A stretch of DNA of 32,649 nt. It comes from Oscillospiraceae bacterium (GTDB lineage: Bacteria > Bacillota > Clostridia > Oscillospirales > Oscillospiraceae). The stretch is from assembly GCA_015068065.1 (NCBI GenBank), contig SVLE01000016.1, positions 1 through 32,649 on the forward strand. Reading direction: 5' to 3'. Below, piece by piece: positions 23,172-31,328 of the stretch. The notes below the pieces were generated by a model that saw only the letters and a program-made list of their open reading frames with translations, was not told the origin of the DNA and made no database searches. The position numbers and the translations under genes were made by a program. How positions within the stretch are numbered: the stretch's first letter is position 1; every line of letters begins with the position of its first letter.

Positions 23172-23993
23172 ATGTGGCCTTTCGGCAAGAAAAAAGAAAA
23201 AGAACACACCCCCTCTCCCGAGGAACTACAGGTGCAGGAATTTGCCCAAAAGTTCCTGCCGGAGGAGTTTGTCCTTGTGGCCGTCACCGGTCCGGAGGGT
23301 ACAGCAAGTGACCGGAAAGAAGATGAGCCCCTTTGGACCCTGTCCTGCCCTCTGACCGCCTGGATGGACGAGGATGACGCAGTGGTCACCACCGGCTCTG
23401 CCTCCCTGCAGATCCTGGCCGATGACCGGCTTCGCGACTACCTGCGCCACCATCTGCCCGGCAACTTTATCATCAAGGCCCGGGTCCGTCCCAGCAGGGA
23501 GGACGGCCTGTTCCAGCTGGTGGGTATGCCCGAACCCGGCTTTGATCCCGAGCTTAAGGCCGTTCTGGAGGAACAGGTCAAGCCCGTCACCCTGGAAACG
23601 GAGGATCTGGGTACCTTTACCCTGATCCGCCACATGAACTGGTTCGAGACCCAGATCGACTGGCTGGACCAGAGCGTTCAGCTCACCTTCAATCAGGACG
23701 AAGATCAGCAGGAAAGCCTTGCCACCGCCCGGGCCCTTTGGGCTGACTTGGACGGCTGGGATTCCCGTCTGCGCGCCTTTGCCGCCGACCGACTGCTTGA
23801 CGCCGTCAACGAACAGGCAGAAGACCCTGTCTCACGTAACGAGCTGCTGGAAAGTCTCTGCCCGGAAGCTGTTCAGGTCAGCCCCAGCGGCACCTTTACC
23901 CTGTGGTACGGCAGCGACCTGTTCATCGGTCAGTCCGCCCGCGTTACGGGTACGCTGGAAACAGGTCCGGCGGATACCCAATTGGAGGATTGA
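23172..23993 (+). CDS. DUF2262-like protein of unknown function
   Basis: The 273-residue soluble protein starts with a lysine-rich stretch (FGKKKEKEH). The C-terminal half (about 140-270) looks like DUF2262: LGTFTLIRHMNWFETQIDW, the helical ATARALWADLDGWDSRLRAFAADRLLDAVN, and FTLWYGSDLFIGQSARVTGTLETG. The usual GH near the end appears here as GQ. No catalytic motif is recognised. It lies 30 bp after dut and 3 bp before maf, so it is cotranscribed with them. The family name is by pattern memory, not a search. Confidence 0.7.
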   Translation: MWPFGKKKEKEHTPSPEELQVQEFAQKFLPEEFVLVAVTGPEGTASDRKEDEPLWTLSCPLTAWMDEDDAVVTTGSASLQILADDRLRDYLRHHLPGNFIIKARVRPSREDGLFQLVGMPEPGFDPELKAVLEEQVKPVTLETEDLGTFTLIRHMNWFETQIDWLDQSVQLTFNQDEDQQESLATARALWADLDGWDSRLRAFAADRLLDAVNEQAEDPVSRNELLESLCPEAVQVSPSGTFTLWYGSDLFIGQSARVTGTLETGPADTQLED

Positions 23994-23996
23994 CCC

Positions 23997-24578
23997 ATGA
24001 AACTGATCCTCGCCTCCCAGTCCCCCCGGCGGCGCGAGCTGCTGGAGCGCATGGGACTAACTGAATTTGAAATACGGCCCGCCGCGGGGGAGGAGAACGC
24101 CTCCCCCGATCTCACCCCCGCTCAACTGGTGGAGGAGCTGTCCCGGCAGAAAGCCCGGGAGATCGCCCTGACCGCAGAGGGGGATGATGTGATCATCGCC
24201 GCGGACACGGTGGTTGCTGCGGACGAACGGGTGTTGGGCAAGCCCCATTCCACCCAGGAGGCGCAGGAGATGCTCCGCTTTCTGTCCGGCCGAACCCACA
24301 CGGTGTACACCGGTATTACCGTCCGCCGGGGCGAACAGGAGCTCACCCAATACGAGGCCACCCAGGTTCTGTTCCGTCCCCTGACCGAAGGGGAAATCGC
24401 CGCCTACGTCGCCACCGGGGAGCCCATGGACAAGGCCGGAGCCTACGGCATTCAGGGCCGGGGCTGTGTCCTTGTGGAGGGGATCCGGGGCGACTATTAT
24501 AACGTGATGGGCCTGCCGGTGTGCCGGCTGGCGCTGATGCTGCGGGAATTTGGCATCGAACCTCTGTTGCGGGAGTGA
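23997..24578 (+). CDS. maf: Maf-family nucleoside triphosphate pyrophosphatase
   Basis: Maf/YhdE proteins hydrolyse dTTP, UTP or modified nucleotides, and overexpression blocks septum formation in Bacillus. The 193-residue protein has SQSPRRRELL at the N terminus (substrate loop), the catalytic ADTVV motif with D70, GKP (81-83), the SGRTHTVYTG block, and GAYGIQGRG. The start follows GGAGG, which overlaps the end of the preceding gene. The next gene, mreC, begins 4 bp after its stop. The maf-mreC-mreD linkage is common in Firmicutes. Confidence 0.96.
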   Translation: MKLILASQSPRRRELLERMGLTEFEIRPAAGEENASPDLTPAQLVEELSRQKAREIALTAEGDDVIIAADTVVAADERVLGKPHSTQEAQEMLRFLSGRTHTVYTGITVRRGEQELTQYEATQVLFRPLTEGEIAAYVATGEPMDKAGAYGIQGRGCVLVEGIRGDYYNVMGLPVCRLALMLREFGIEPLLRE

Positions 24579-24582
24579 TAGT

Positions 24583-25419
24583 TTGAAACGATTTTTGCGT
24601 AATAACGGCGTGCTGCTCCTTCTGGCCGCCCTGCTCGTTTCCATTCTGATCGGTGTAGGTGGGAAAAAGCTGGGTGCCGACCCATTGAGCAATGCCCTCA
24701 ATACCATAGCCACCCCCGTCCGAACCGGCATCAACGCCGTGATCAACTGGGCAGAGGGGCTATATGACTATGTGTTCCACTATCAGGATATGGAGCAGGA
24801 GGTTTCCGAGCTGCGCCGTCAGGTCGCCCGACTGGAGGACCGGGTCCGCCGGGGCCAGGAGGCCAGCCGGGAAAACGAACAGCTGCGGGCCCTGCTTCAG
24901 CTGCGGCAGAGCCGCCGGGACTTTGTCTTTGAGGCTGCCCGGGTCTCTGCCCATGGTACTCAGGGCTGGGAGTCCATCCTGACCCTGTCCCGTGGCTCAT
25001 CCAGCGGCGTAGAAGTTAACGACTGCGTCATCACGGAAACCGGTGTGCTGGTTGGCGTGATCAGTCAGGTGGGCCTGAACTGGTCCACGGTAGATACGGT
25101 CATCAGCCCCAATATTGAAATGGGTGGTCTGGTCACCCGCGCCAACGCCTCCGGTATTCTGGAGGGAGAGCTGTCCCTGATGCAGCGGGGTCTGGTCAAG
25201 CTGTCCTACCTGCCTGTGGATACCGGCCTGATGGCCGGGGACGAAGTGACCACCTCCGGCCGGGGGGAGATCTTCCCCTCCGGCCTCGTCGTGGGTTCGG
25301 TGGAACAGGTCAAAACCGACCCCTCCGGCATGAACTGCTACGCACTGATCCGCCCTGCTGTGGAGCTGGGTGATTTGATCGAAGTGTTTATCATCAAGGA
25401 ATTTGACATCATCGACTGA
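24583..25419 (+). CDS. mreC: Rod shape-determining protein MreC
   Basis: MreC is a bitopic membrane protein of the elongasome linking MreB to PBP2/RodA. The 278-residue protein has one transmembrane helix (about residues 9-27), a coiled coil (about 69-108), and a beta-rich extracytoplasmic domain (GWESILTLSRGSSSGVEVND, GLVKLSYLPVDTG, GDEVTTSGRGEIFPSGLVVG). The start is TTG at 24583 behind GGGAG; the in-frame ATG at 24550 lies inside maf and would put charged and cysteine residues before the membrane helix. Confidence 0.93.
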   Translation: MKRFLRNNGVLLLLAALLVSILIGVGGKKLGADPLSNALNTIATPVRTGINAVINWAEGLYDYVFHYQDMEQEVSELRRQVARLEDRVRRGQEASRENEQLRALLQLRQSRRDFVFEAARVSAHGTQGWESILTLSRGSSSGVEVNDCVITETGVLVGVISQVGLNWSTVDTVISPNIEMGGLVTRANASGILEGELSLMQRGLVKLSYLPVDTGLMAGDEVTTSGRGEIFPSGLVVGSVEQVKTDPSGMNCYALIRPAVELGDLIEVFIIKEFDIID

Positions 25420-25433
25420 AAGGGGGAGCACCC

Positions 25434-25943
25434 GTGACCCGGCAGGACTGGCTTCGTAAATGGTTTTCCTATGCTCTGGCACTGCTTCCCGTGTGGTGGC
25501 TGGATGCCTATATCCTCAGCCGCTGGCCGGTCTTTGGTGTGACCCCTGTTCTTCTGCCCGTGGCAGTGACCGCCGTCAGCGTGCTGGAAGGTGTTTCCGG
25601 CGGTGCCGGCTTCGGCTTTTGTGCCGGACTTCTCTGGGCCACCTATCCGGGCGGTTACGGCAGTCGGGTGTTGCTGCTGACCGTGATGGGCATGTTCACC
25701 GGCGCTCTGGCCCAGTATGCTTTAGCCCAGACTCTGATGGGCTGTGTATTTTCTTCTGCGGCGGTTTTGGCCGCGCTGGAGCTGATTCGGGTTGCACAGG
25801 AACTGTTCTTCCTGCGTTCCCAGTTGCTGCCCGCCCTGTCCTCTGCCATCCCCCAGCTGCTGTGGACCCTGTGCTGGGTCCCTGTGGTATACGGAATCTT
25901 CTTCCGGGTCTTTACCCGTGTAGGCGGGGACCGTCTGGCTTAA
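25434..25943 (+). CDS. mreD: Rod shape-determining protein MreD
   Basis: MreD is an integral membrane partner of MreC in cell-wall elongation. The 169-residue protein is almost wholly hydrophobic with about five transmembrane segments. MreD sequences diverge strongly, so position after mreC and before mrdA is the main support. The start is GTG at 25434 behind AAAGGGGG. No mreB or rodA is in the window. Confidence 0.82.
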   Translation: MTRQDWLRKWFSYALALLPVWWLDAYILSRWPVFGVTPVLLPVAVTAVSVLEGVSGGAGFGFCAGLLWATYPGGYGSRVLLLTVMGMFTGALAQYALAQTLMGCVFSSAAVLAALELIRVAQELFFLRSQLLPALSSAIPQLLWTLCWVPVVYGIFFRVFTRVGGDRLA

Positions 25944-25971
25944 ATCCCAAAATCGGCAAAGGAAGTGTCCC

Positions 25972-28083
25972 ATGGATTCTCGTCAATTTCACATCCGCTC
26001 CTGGTCCGTAGTCGCTCTCATGGGCGCCCTCCTGCTGACGCTGGGCGCCTTTCTCTACCGGACGCAGGTGATCCGGGGCGCGTATTACGCTGCCCTGTCC
26101 CGTCAGAAGATCTCCAACATCGAAGCGGTAGAGGCCGGCCGGGGCGATATTGTAGACACCTATGGCCGGGCACTGGTCACCAACCGGGTCAGCTATCAGG
26201 TCACCCTGGACACCTCCCGTATGGGCGATGCAGAAAACCGAAACCGCATCCTCACCGAGCTTGTACAGGTGTGTCTGGATTCCGGCATTACATGGTCAGA
26301 TTCCCTGCCCATCACCCAGTCCTCTCCTTTTGAGTACACCACCGACGAGGTGTTCACTTACCGCACCACCGGTTCCGACGGCAAAATGGTATTGGCCACC
26401 ACCCGCCTCTACCGGCTGGCCTCCGCCATGAAGTGGATCCAGCGGGAGGAGGGCAAAGCCACCGATCTGCCCACCGCCCCGGAGCTGCTGACACGTATGT
26501 ATAACAGCTTCCAGTTGGAAGGCAGTAACCCAGAGCAGATGCGTGCCGTGGCCGGTGTGCTTTACGAGCTTTATCTGCGCTCCAAGGATATCAACCGCAC
26601 CGCCTATATCTTTACCAAAGATGTGGATATGGACTTCATCACCCGGGTCAAGGAACGGGGTTTGGCCGGAGTGACGATCCAGCCGGTCTCCGCCCGGCAG
26701 TATAACACGGACTACGCCGCCCATCTTCTTGGCCGGGTAGGCCTGATGGACGCAGACGAATGGTCCCGTTATAAAGAAATCGATCTGGACGGAGATGGTC
26801 TGGGTGACTATCAGATGGATGACAGTATCGGCAAAGAGGGCGTGGAAAAGGTCTTTGAATCCTGGCTCCGGGGCCGGGCCGGTACCCGCAGCGTGGAGCT
26901 GAACGATAACGGGAAAGTTGTCAGCGAGGAGTGGATCAAAGCCCCCGAAGCAGGCAGCAGCGTCTGCCTCACGCTGGATCTGGATCTGCAGCGGGCCGTG
27001 GAGGACTCCCTTGCCAAGCGCATCCCAAACCTGTCTGGAAAAAACACCGAGGGCGCTGCCGCCGTTGTCATTGATGTAACCAACGGGGGCGTACTGGCCA
27101 GTGCCTCCTATCCCACCTTTCATCTGGCCACCTATTCCGCGGACTACAATGAAAACGCCACCAACCCCCTTAAGCCCCTTTACAACCGCGCCCTGCTGGG
27201 CACCTATGCCCCCGGTTCCACCTTCAAGCCCGTCACCGGCATCGCCGCATTGGAGGAGGGCATCATTACCCCCTCCACCCGCATTCTGGACACGGGCGTG
27301 TACCGCTATTATTCCAACGACGGTCCCCGGTGCTGGATCTACAACCAGAGCGGCGGCACCCACGGTCAGCAGACGGTGGCACAGGCCATCACAAACTCCT
27401 GCAACATCTTCTTTTATGACGTGGGCCGCCAGCTTGGCATTGAGCGGCTTCGTGAATATGCTCAGCTGTTTGGACTGGGTCAGAAAACGGGGCTGGAGCT
27501 TCCCGAAAGCACCGGCGTCATGGCCGGTCCGGAGTACACCGAATCCATGGGCGGCACCTGGTATCCCGGCAACACCCTCTCCGTAGCCATCGGCCAGGAG
27601 AGCAGTCAATTCACCCCCATTCAGCTTGCCAACTATGTGGCCACCCTGGTCAACGGCGGCACCCACTACCGGACCCATCTGCTCAAACAGGTGCGCTCTG
27701 CTGACGATACGCAGGTGGTTTATGAGTACGAGCCGGAGGTACTGGGCACCCTTGAATTGAAAGAAAAGAACCTGAACGCGGTGAAGGAGGGCATGCTGGC
27801 CCTGACGCAGGAGGGTTCTCTGGCCCGATATTTTCAGGATCTGGATGTAAAAGTGGGAGCCAAAACCGGCTCAGCCCAGGTCAGCGCCACCTCCAGTGAA
27901 TCCAATGCCGTTCTGGTATGCTTCGCCCCTTACGACGACCCGGAGATCGCCCTGGCCCTTGTGGCGGAAAAGGGCGGTACCGGCTCGGAGCTGGGCGCCA
28001 TCGCCGCAGACATCTTCCGCGCCTACTTCAGCACCCGCCAGACCCGGGAACAGGTAACGGCGGAAAATATACTGGTACAATAA
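25972..28083 (+). CDS. mrdA: Penicillin-binding protein 2 (class B transpeptidase)
   Basis: This D,D-transpeptidase cross-links peptidoglycan during elongation, working with RodA. The 703-residue protein has a transmembrane helix (about residues 12-30), a non-catalytic dimerisation domain, and the transpeptidase domain. The SxxK box is S416-T-F-K419 (APGSTFKPVTG), the SxN box is S476-C-N478, and the KTG box is K631-T-G (AKTGSAQV). The start follows AAAGGAAG, 28 bp after mreD. Its place next to mreCD identifies it as the elongation PBP2 rather than the sporulation or septal enzymes. Confidence 0.94.
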   Translation: MDSRQFHIRSWSVVALMGALLLTLGAFLYRTQVIRGAYYAALSRQKISNIEAVEAGRGDIVDTYGRALVTNRVSYQVTLDTSRMGDAENRNRILTELVQVCLDSGITWSDSLPITQSSPFEYTTDEVFTYRTTGSDGKMVLATTRLYRLASAMKWIQREEGKATDLPTAPELLTRMYNSFQLEGSNPEQMRAVAGVLYELYLRSKDINRTAYIFTKDVDMDFITRVKERGLAGVTIQPVSARQYNTDYAAHLLGRVGLMDADEWSRYKEIDLDGDGLGDYQMDDSIGKEGVEKVFESWLRGRAGTRSVELNDNGKVVSEEWIKAPEAGSSVCLTLDLDLQRAVEDSLAKRIPNLSGKNTEGAAAVVIDVTNGGVLASASYPTFHLATYSADYNENATNPLKPLYNRALLGTYAPGSTFKPVTGIAALEEGIITPSTRILDTGVYRYYSNDGPRCWIYNQSGGTHGQQTVAQAITNSCNIFFYDVGRQLGIERLREYAQLFGLGQKTGLELPESTGVMAGPEYTESMGGTWYPGNTLSVAIGQESSQFTPIQLANYVATLVNGGTHYRTHLLKQVRSADDTQVVYEYEPEVLGTLELKEKNLNAVKEGMLALTQEGSLARYFQDLDVKVGAKTGSAQVSATSSESNAVLVCFAPYDDPEIALALVAEKGGTGSELGAIAADIFRAYFSTRQTREQVTAENILVQ

Positions 28084-28095
28084 TGCAGTTTGTAT

Positions 28096-28101
28096 TATAA
28101 T
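28096..28101 (+). promoter_or_regulatory. Possible promoter of mrp
   Basis: A perfect TATAAT lies 13 bp after the mrdA stop, but no good -35 is found 16-18 bp upstream. It may give mrp a separate transcript. Confidence 0.45.
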
Positions 28102-28133
28102 AGTCCCAATGCAATCAAAGGAGAGATCTTACT

Positions 28134-28958
28134 ATGGCAGAAAACTGTACACACGATTGTTCCACCTGCAGTGCAAACTGCGGTGATCGCACCGCCCCTC
28201 AGGACCTGCGGGCCCCGGCCAATCCCCACTCCAATGTGAAAAAGGTCATTGCCGTGGTCAGCGGCAAGGGCGGCGTGGGCAAAAGCACCATTACCGCCTC
28301 TCTGGCCGTGGCCATGGAGCGCCGGGGCAAAAAAGTAGGCGTTCTGGACGCGGACATCACCGGTCCCTCCATCCCCAAGGCCTTCGGCCTGCACGAGCGG
28401 CTCACCGGTGGGGACGAGGGTATGTATCCCGCCCGCACCCAGACTGACATTCAGGTGGTTTCCCTGAACCTGCTCACCGAGAACGAGACCGACCCCGTCA
28501 TCTGGCGCGGCCCGGTCATCGCCGGCGTGGTCACCCAGTTCTGGACCGAGACTGTCTGGGGTGATGTGGACTACCTGTTTGTGGATATGCCTCCCGGCAC
28601 CGGCGATGTGCCCCTGACCGTGTTCCAGTCCCTGCCCGTGGACGGCATCATCGTGGTCACCTCCCCTCAGGAGCTGGTGGGTATGATCGTGACCAAGGCT
28701 GTGAATATGGCCCGGATGATGAACATCCCCATTCTGGGCCTGGTGGAGAACTACAGCTACTTCCAGTGCCCCGACTGCGGCAAGAAGCACGCCATCTTCG
28801 GCGAAAGCAAGCTGGATGAGACGGCAAAGGAGTTGGGTCTGCCCATTCTGGCCCGCCTGCCTATGGATTCCACTCTGGCTCTGGCCTGCGACAATGGCCT
28901 TGTGGAGGGCATCCCCCAGAACTATCTGGAGCCCGTAGCCGAACTGCTGGACAAATAA
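28134..28958 (+). CDS. mrp: Mrp/NBP35-type iron-sulfur carrier ATPase
   Basis: Mrp/ApbC proteins are P-loop ATPases that carry and deliver [4Fe-4S] clusters. The 274-residue protein has an N-terminal cysteine motif C5-x3-C9-x2-C12-x3-C16, the deviant Walker A GKGGVGKST (44-52), VLDADITGPSIPK, Walker B FVDMPPGTGD, and the C-terminal CxxC (C212, C215) that binds the bridging cluster. The four-Cys N terminus resembles NBP35 rather than E. coli Mrp. The start follows AAAGGAGAG. Confidence 0.92.
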   Translation: MAENCTHDCSTCSANCGDRTAPQDLRAPANPHSNVKKVIAVVSGKGGVGKSTITASLAVAMERRGKKVGVLDADITGPSIPKAFGLHERLTGGDEGMYPARTQTDIQVVSLNLLTENETDPVIWRGPVIAGVVTQFWTETVWGDVDYLFVDMPPGTGDVPLTVFQSLPVDGIIVVTSPQELVGMIVTKAVNMARMMNIPILGLVENYSYFQCPDCGKKHAIFGESKLDETAKELGLPILARLPMDSTLALACDNGLVEGIPQNYLEPVAELLDK

Positions 28959-28986
28959 GTTCGGCCTCCTTGTGTATTTCCAATCG

Positions 28987-29015
28987 TTGACATCTAAGTG
29001 GAAAAAGGCTACAAT
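28987..29015 (+). promoter_or_regulatory. Promoter of degV
   Basis: A perfect TTGACA (28987-28992) and TACAAT (29010-29015) are 17 bp apart, giving a short leader with GGAGAGGAGG. Confidence 0.88.
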
Positions 29016-29045
29016 GACAATAATGATTTTTACTGGAGAGGAGGT

Positions 29046-29909
29046 ATGACCTTGGAGCGCATCGCAATAATGACCGACACCAACAGCGGCATGACCCCGG
29101 AGGAAGCCCGTCAGGCGGGTGTGGCTCTGCTGGCCATGCCTTTCACCGTGGATGACCGCCCCTGTCTGGAACATCTGGACCTGTCTCAGGAAGAGTTTTA
29201 CCGCCTGCAGACCCAGGGCGCATCCATTTCCTCCTCCCAGCCCGCCCCCGCCGACCTGTTGGCAATGTGGGATGAGCTGTTGGAGGCCAATGACTATGTG
29301 ATCTATATCCCCATGACCAGTGGACTCAGCGGCTCCTGCGCCACCGCCACCGCCCTTGCTCAGGACTACGACGGCAAGGTGCTGGTCGTGGACAACTGCC
29401 GCATCTCTGTGCCCCTGAAACAGGCCGTGCTGGAAGCCATCCACCTGCGCAACGCAGGAAAGACCGCCCGGGAGATCGTGAATCGGCTGATGAAAAAAGC
29501 CCTTGAGTCCCGCATCTATATTACGGTGGAGGATCTGAGCTTCCTGAAGAAAACCGGCCGTATTACCCCAGCCGTGGCCGCCGTTGGCACAGTGCTGAAT
29601 ATCAAGCCCGTAATGAAGATCCTGGACGGCAAGTTGGATATGCACCGCAAAGTGCGCGGCATGAAGCAGGCCCGGCAAACCATGCTGGAGGCTATCCACG
29701 CCGATCTGGCGGGCGAGTTTGCCGGCAAAAAGGTCATCATCGCCGCCGCCTACTCCGGCAACCGGACAGAGGGCGAGGCATGGGCCGACGCCGTCCGTCA
29801 GGAATTTTCCGCCTATCCCTTCATGTCTGATCCGCTTCCTCTGAGCATCGGCTGTCACGTTGGCCCCGGCGCTTTGGGCGCGGCCATCTTTACCGACATT
29901 GACGATTAA
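29046..29909 (+). CDS. DegV-family fatty-acid-binding protein
   Basis: DegV/FakB proteins bind a fatty acid and, with the kinase FakA, present it for phosphorylation. The 287-residue protein has the N-terminal DTNSGMTPEEARQAG, the PMTSGLSGSCATA ligand-head motif, VEDLSFLKKTGRI, IKPVMKILDGKL and the C-terminal GCHVGPGALGAAIF. No fakA is nearby. The ATG at 29046 is 1 base after AGGAGGT, while the TTG at 29052 has better spacing, so the start may be six bases later. It has its own promoter and a bidirectional terminator after it. Confidence 0.9.
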   Translation: MTLERIAIMTDTNSGMTPEEARQAGVALLAMPFTVDDRPCLEHLDLSQEEFYRLQTQGASISSSQPAPADLLAMWDELLEANDYVIYIPMTSGLSGSCATATALAQDYDGKVLVVDNCRISVPLKQAVLEAIHLRNAGKTAREIVNRLMKKALESRIYITVEDLSFLKKTGRITPAVAAVGTVLNIKPVMKILDGKLDMHRKVRGMKQARQTMLEAIHADLAGEFAGKKVIIAAAYSGNRTEGEAWADAVRQEFSAYPFMSDPLPLSIGCHVGPGALGAAIFTDIDD

Positions 29910-29913
29910 AAAA

Positions 29914-29948
29914 CATCCCAAATCCACTAGGATTTGGGATGCTTTTTT
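29914..29948. terminator. Bidirectional terminator between degV and yihY
   Basis: A perfect 12-bp stem CATCCCAAATCC/GGATTTGGGATG (29914-29925, 29930-29941) with a 4-base loop is followed by CTTTTTT on the plus strand and TTTTTT on the minus strand. The yihY stop codon lies in the loop. Confidence 0.93.
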
Positions 29949-30769
29949 GTCCACACACGGTTAAATAACGCGCCCAATAACAAAATGGTTCCGCACAGAT
30001 AAAGCCACAACAGCAGGATGATAATGGATGCCAGCGACCCGTACAGCAGGGAATAGCGCGAGGACATACCGATAAACCACGAAAACGCCCCCGATGCCAC
30101 CACCAGCGTCGCAGAACACAGCAGTGCACTGACCAGCATCGGGCCCCGGCGCACCTGCACTTTTGGTGTTCCCAGCCGGTAGACCGCCAGCACCAACAGC
30201 ATCACAAAGCAGAACAGCAGCACATATCGCATCCACCGCCACAGCCCGGACAGGACGGAAAGATTCAGCATTGCAGCAAGCTGTCTGGGTATGATCCCGG
30301 CCAGCCAGCGCAAAAACCAGTCCCCGGTGAAGATGACCACCACCGACAGATGCACCGTGATCAGAAAAAGCAGCGAAAACAGCACGCTCACCGCAATGCG
30401 CCGTATCCCCGTATCTCTGGGGTGCTCATAGATCTCATCCATGGTGTCCAGCAGCACCCGCAGAGCAGCGGAGGCGGAGAGGATCACCGCAGGAATCGCG
30501 GCATAGAGCAGAGCAGAGGACCGGCTTTGGGACACATATTCCACATACTCTCCCACCAGCTCCAGCGCCTGTTGAGGGAGCACCCGGTCCAGAGACTGCA
30601 GCAGCGCCTGAATGTCCACATGGGCCAGACTCACAAACCCGTTGACACACAGAATCAGGGGAAACACCGACAGTACAAAGAAATAGGCCAGCGCCCCTGC
30701 CGCCCGGACCACATTGTGCCGGCCATAGAGCCGGTATATTTCTTTTATCAGGTCCAGCACCGCACCCAT
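29927..30769 (-). CDS. YihY/BrkB-family membrane protein
   Basis: The 280-residue inner-membrane protein has about six transmembrane segments and the family features: AAGALAYFFVLSVFPLIL near the N terminus, ILSASAALRVLLDTMDEIYE, and the C-terminal YGSLASIIILLLWLYLCGTI. The family was once wrongly called ribonuclease BN; its role (transporter or envelope protein) is unsettled. The start follows AAAAGGGGGG. It lies downstream of the rpsT terminator. Confidence 0.9.
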   Translation of the reverse strand: MGAVLDLIKEIYRLYGRHNVVRAAGALAYFFVLSVFPLILCVNGFVSLAHVDIQALLQSLDRVLPQQALELVGEYVEYVSQSRSSALLYAAIPAVILSASAALRVLLDTMDEIYEHPRDTGIRRIAVSVLFSLLFLITVHLSVVVIFTGDWFLRWLAGIIPRQLAAMLNLSVLSGLWRWMRYVLLFCFVMLLVLAVYRLGTPKVQVRRGPMLVSALLCSATLVVASGAFSWFIGMSSRYSLLYGSLASIIILLLWLYLCGTILLLGALFNRVWTKKHPKS

Positions 30770-30790
30770 ACGCAGCCCCCCTTTTCTCTT

Positions 30791-30796
30791 AGTTTA
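30791..30796 (-). promoter_or_regulatory. Possible extended -10 promoter of yihY
   Basis: TAAACT on the minus strand is preceded by TGG, a weak extended -10. It is the only candidate between the rpsT terminator and the yihY start. Confidence 0.35.
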
Positions 30797-30819
30797 CCAC
30801 TTTCAGCGCCCCAAAAACA

Positions 30820-30847
30820 GAAAAACCCGTCTGCAAAGCAGACGGGT
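30820..30847 (-). terminator. Terminator of rpsT
   Basis: A perfect 10-bp stem ACCCGTCTGC/GCAGACGGGT (30825-30834, 30838-30847) with a 3-base loop is followed on the minus strand by TTTTCTGTTTTT. Confidence 0.93.
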
Positions 30848-30865
30848 CTGATTCTGTCAGATCAC

Positions 30866-31129
30866 TTAGCCCAGCTTGTTCAGCTTCAGGGTCATGGCGC
30901 TCTTCTTGTTAGCGGCATTGTTCTTGTGCAGCAGCCCCTTGGCAGCGGCCTGATCCACCGCCTTGACGGCCACCTTGTAAGCGACATCGGCCTCGCTGCG
31001 GTTGCCTTCCGCCACCGCGGCGTCAAACTTCTTGATGTCGGTCTTCAGCGCGGACTTAGCGGCCTTGTTCTGAGCGGCCTTGGTCTCGTTGACCAGCACA
31101 CGCTTCTTGGCAGACTTAATATTCGGCAA
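30866..31129 (-). CDS. rpsT: Small-subunit ribosomal protein S20
   Basis: S20 is a primary 16S rRNA-binding protein. The 87-residue, lysine-rich, helical protein begins PNIKSAKKRVLVNE after the initiator and ends with the family's KGLLHKNNAANKKSAMTLKLNKL. The start is TTG at 31129: GGAGGAGG lies 8 bases upstream, and it gives the canonical N terminus. An upstream in-frame GTG (31138) overlaps that ribosome site. E. coli rpsT also starts with UUG. It has its own promoter and terminator. Confidence 0.95.
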   Translation of the reverse strand: MPNIKSAKKRVLVNETKAAQNKAAKSALKTDIKKFDAAVAEGNRSEADVAYKVAVKAVDQAAAKGLLHKNNAANKKSAMTLKLNKLG

Positions 31130-31188
31130 ACCAAACACCTCCTCCGAATGATTTCAAAATTGTGCACAGTATTCCCGTGCAGATATGT

Positions 31189-31217
31189 ATTTTAACACCC
31201 GGCTCCAAAAAAATCAA
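31189..31217 (-). promoter_or_regulatory. Promoter of rpsT
   Basis: TTGATT (31217-31212) and TAAAAT (31194-31189) on the minus strand are 17 bp apart, and the -10 is preceded by TGT. The upstream sequence is AT-rich. The leader is about 55 nt. Confidence 0.8.
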
Positions 31218-31328
31218 CTGTTTTTTCACTTTTTTTCAAAGATTTCGGATAGTTTTTTCCACAGCGCAAAAAATAGGGGCAAAAGGCGCAAAGCGCTACA
31301 ATATCTTGGGTTTGGAGGAATGACTGTC

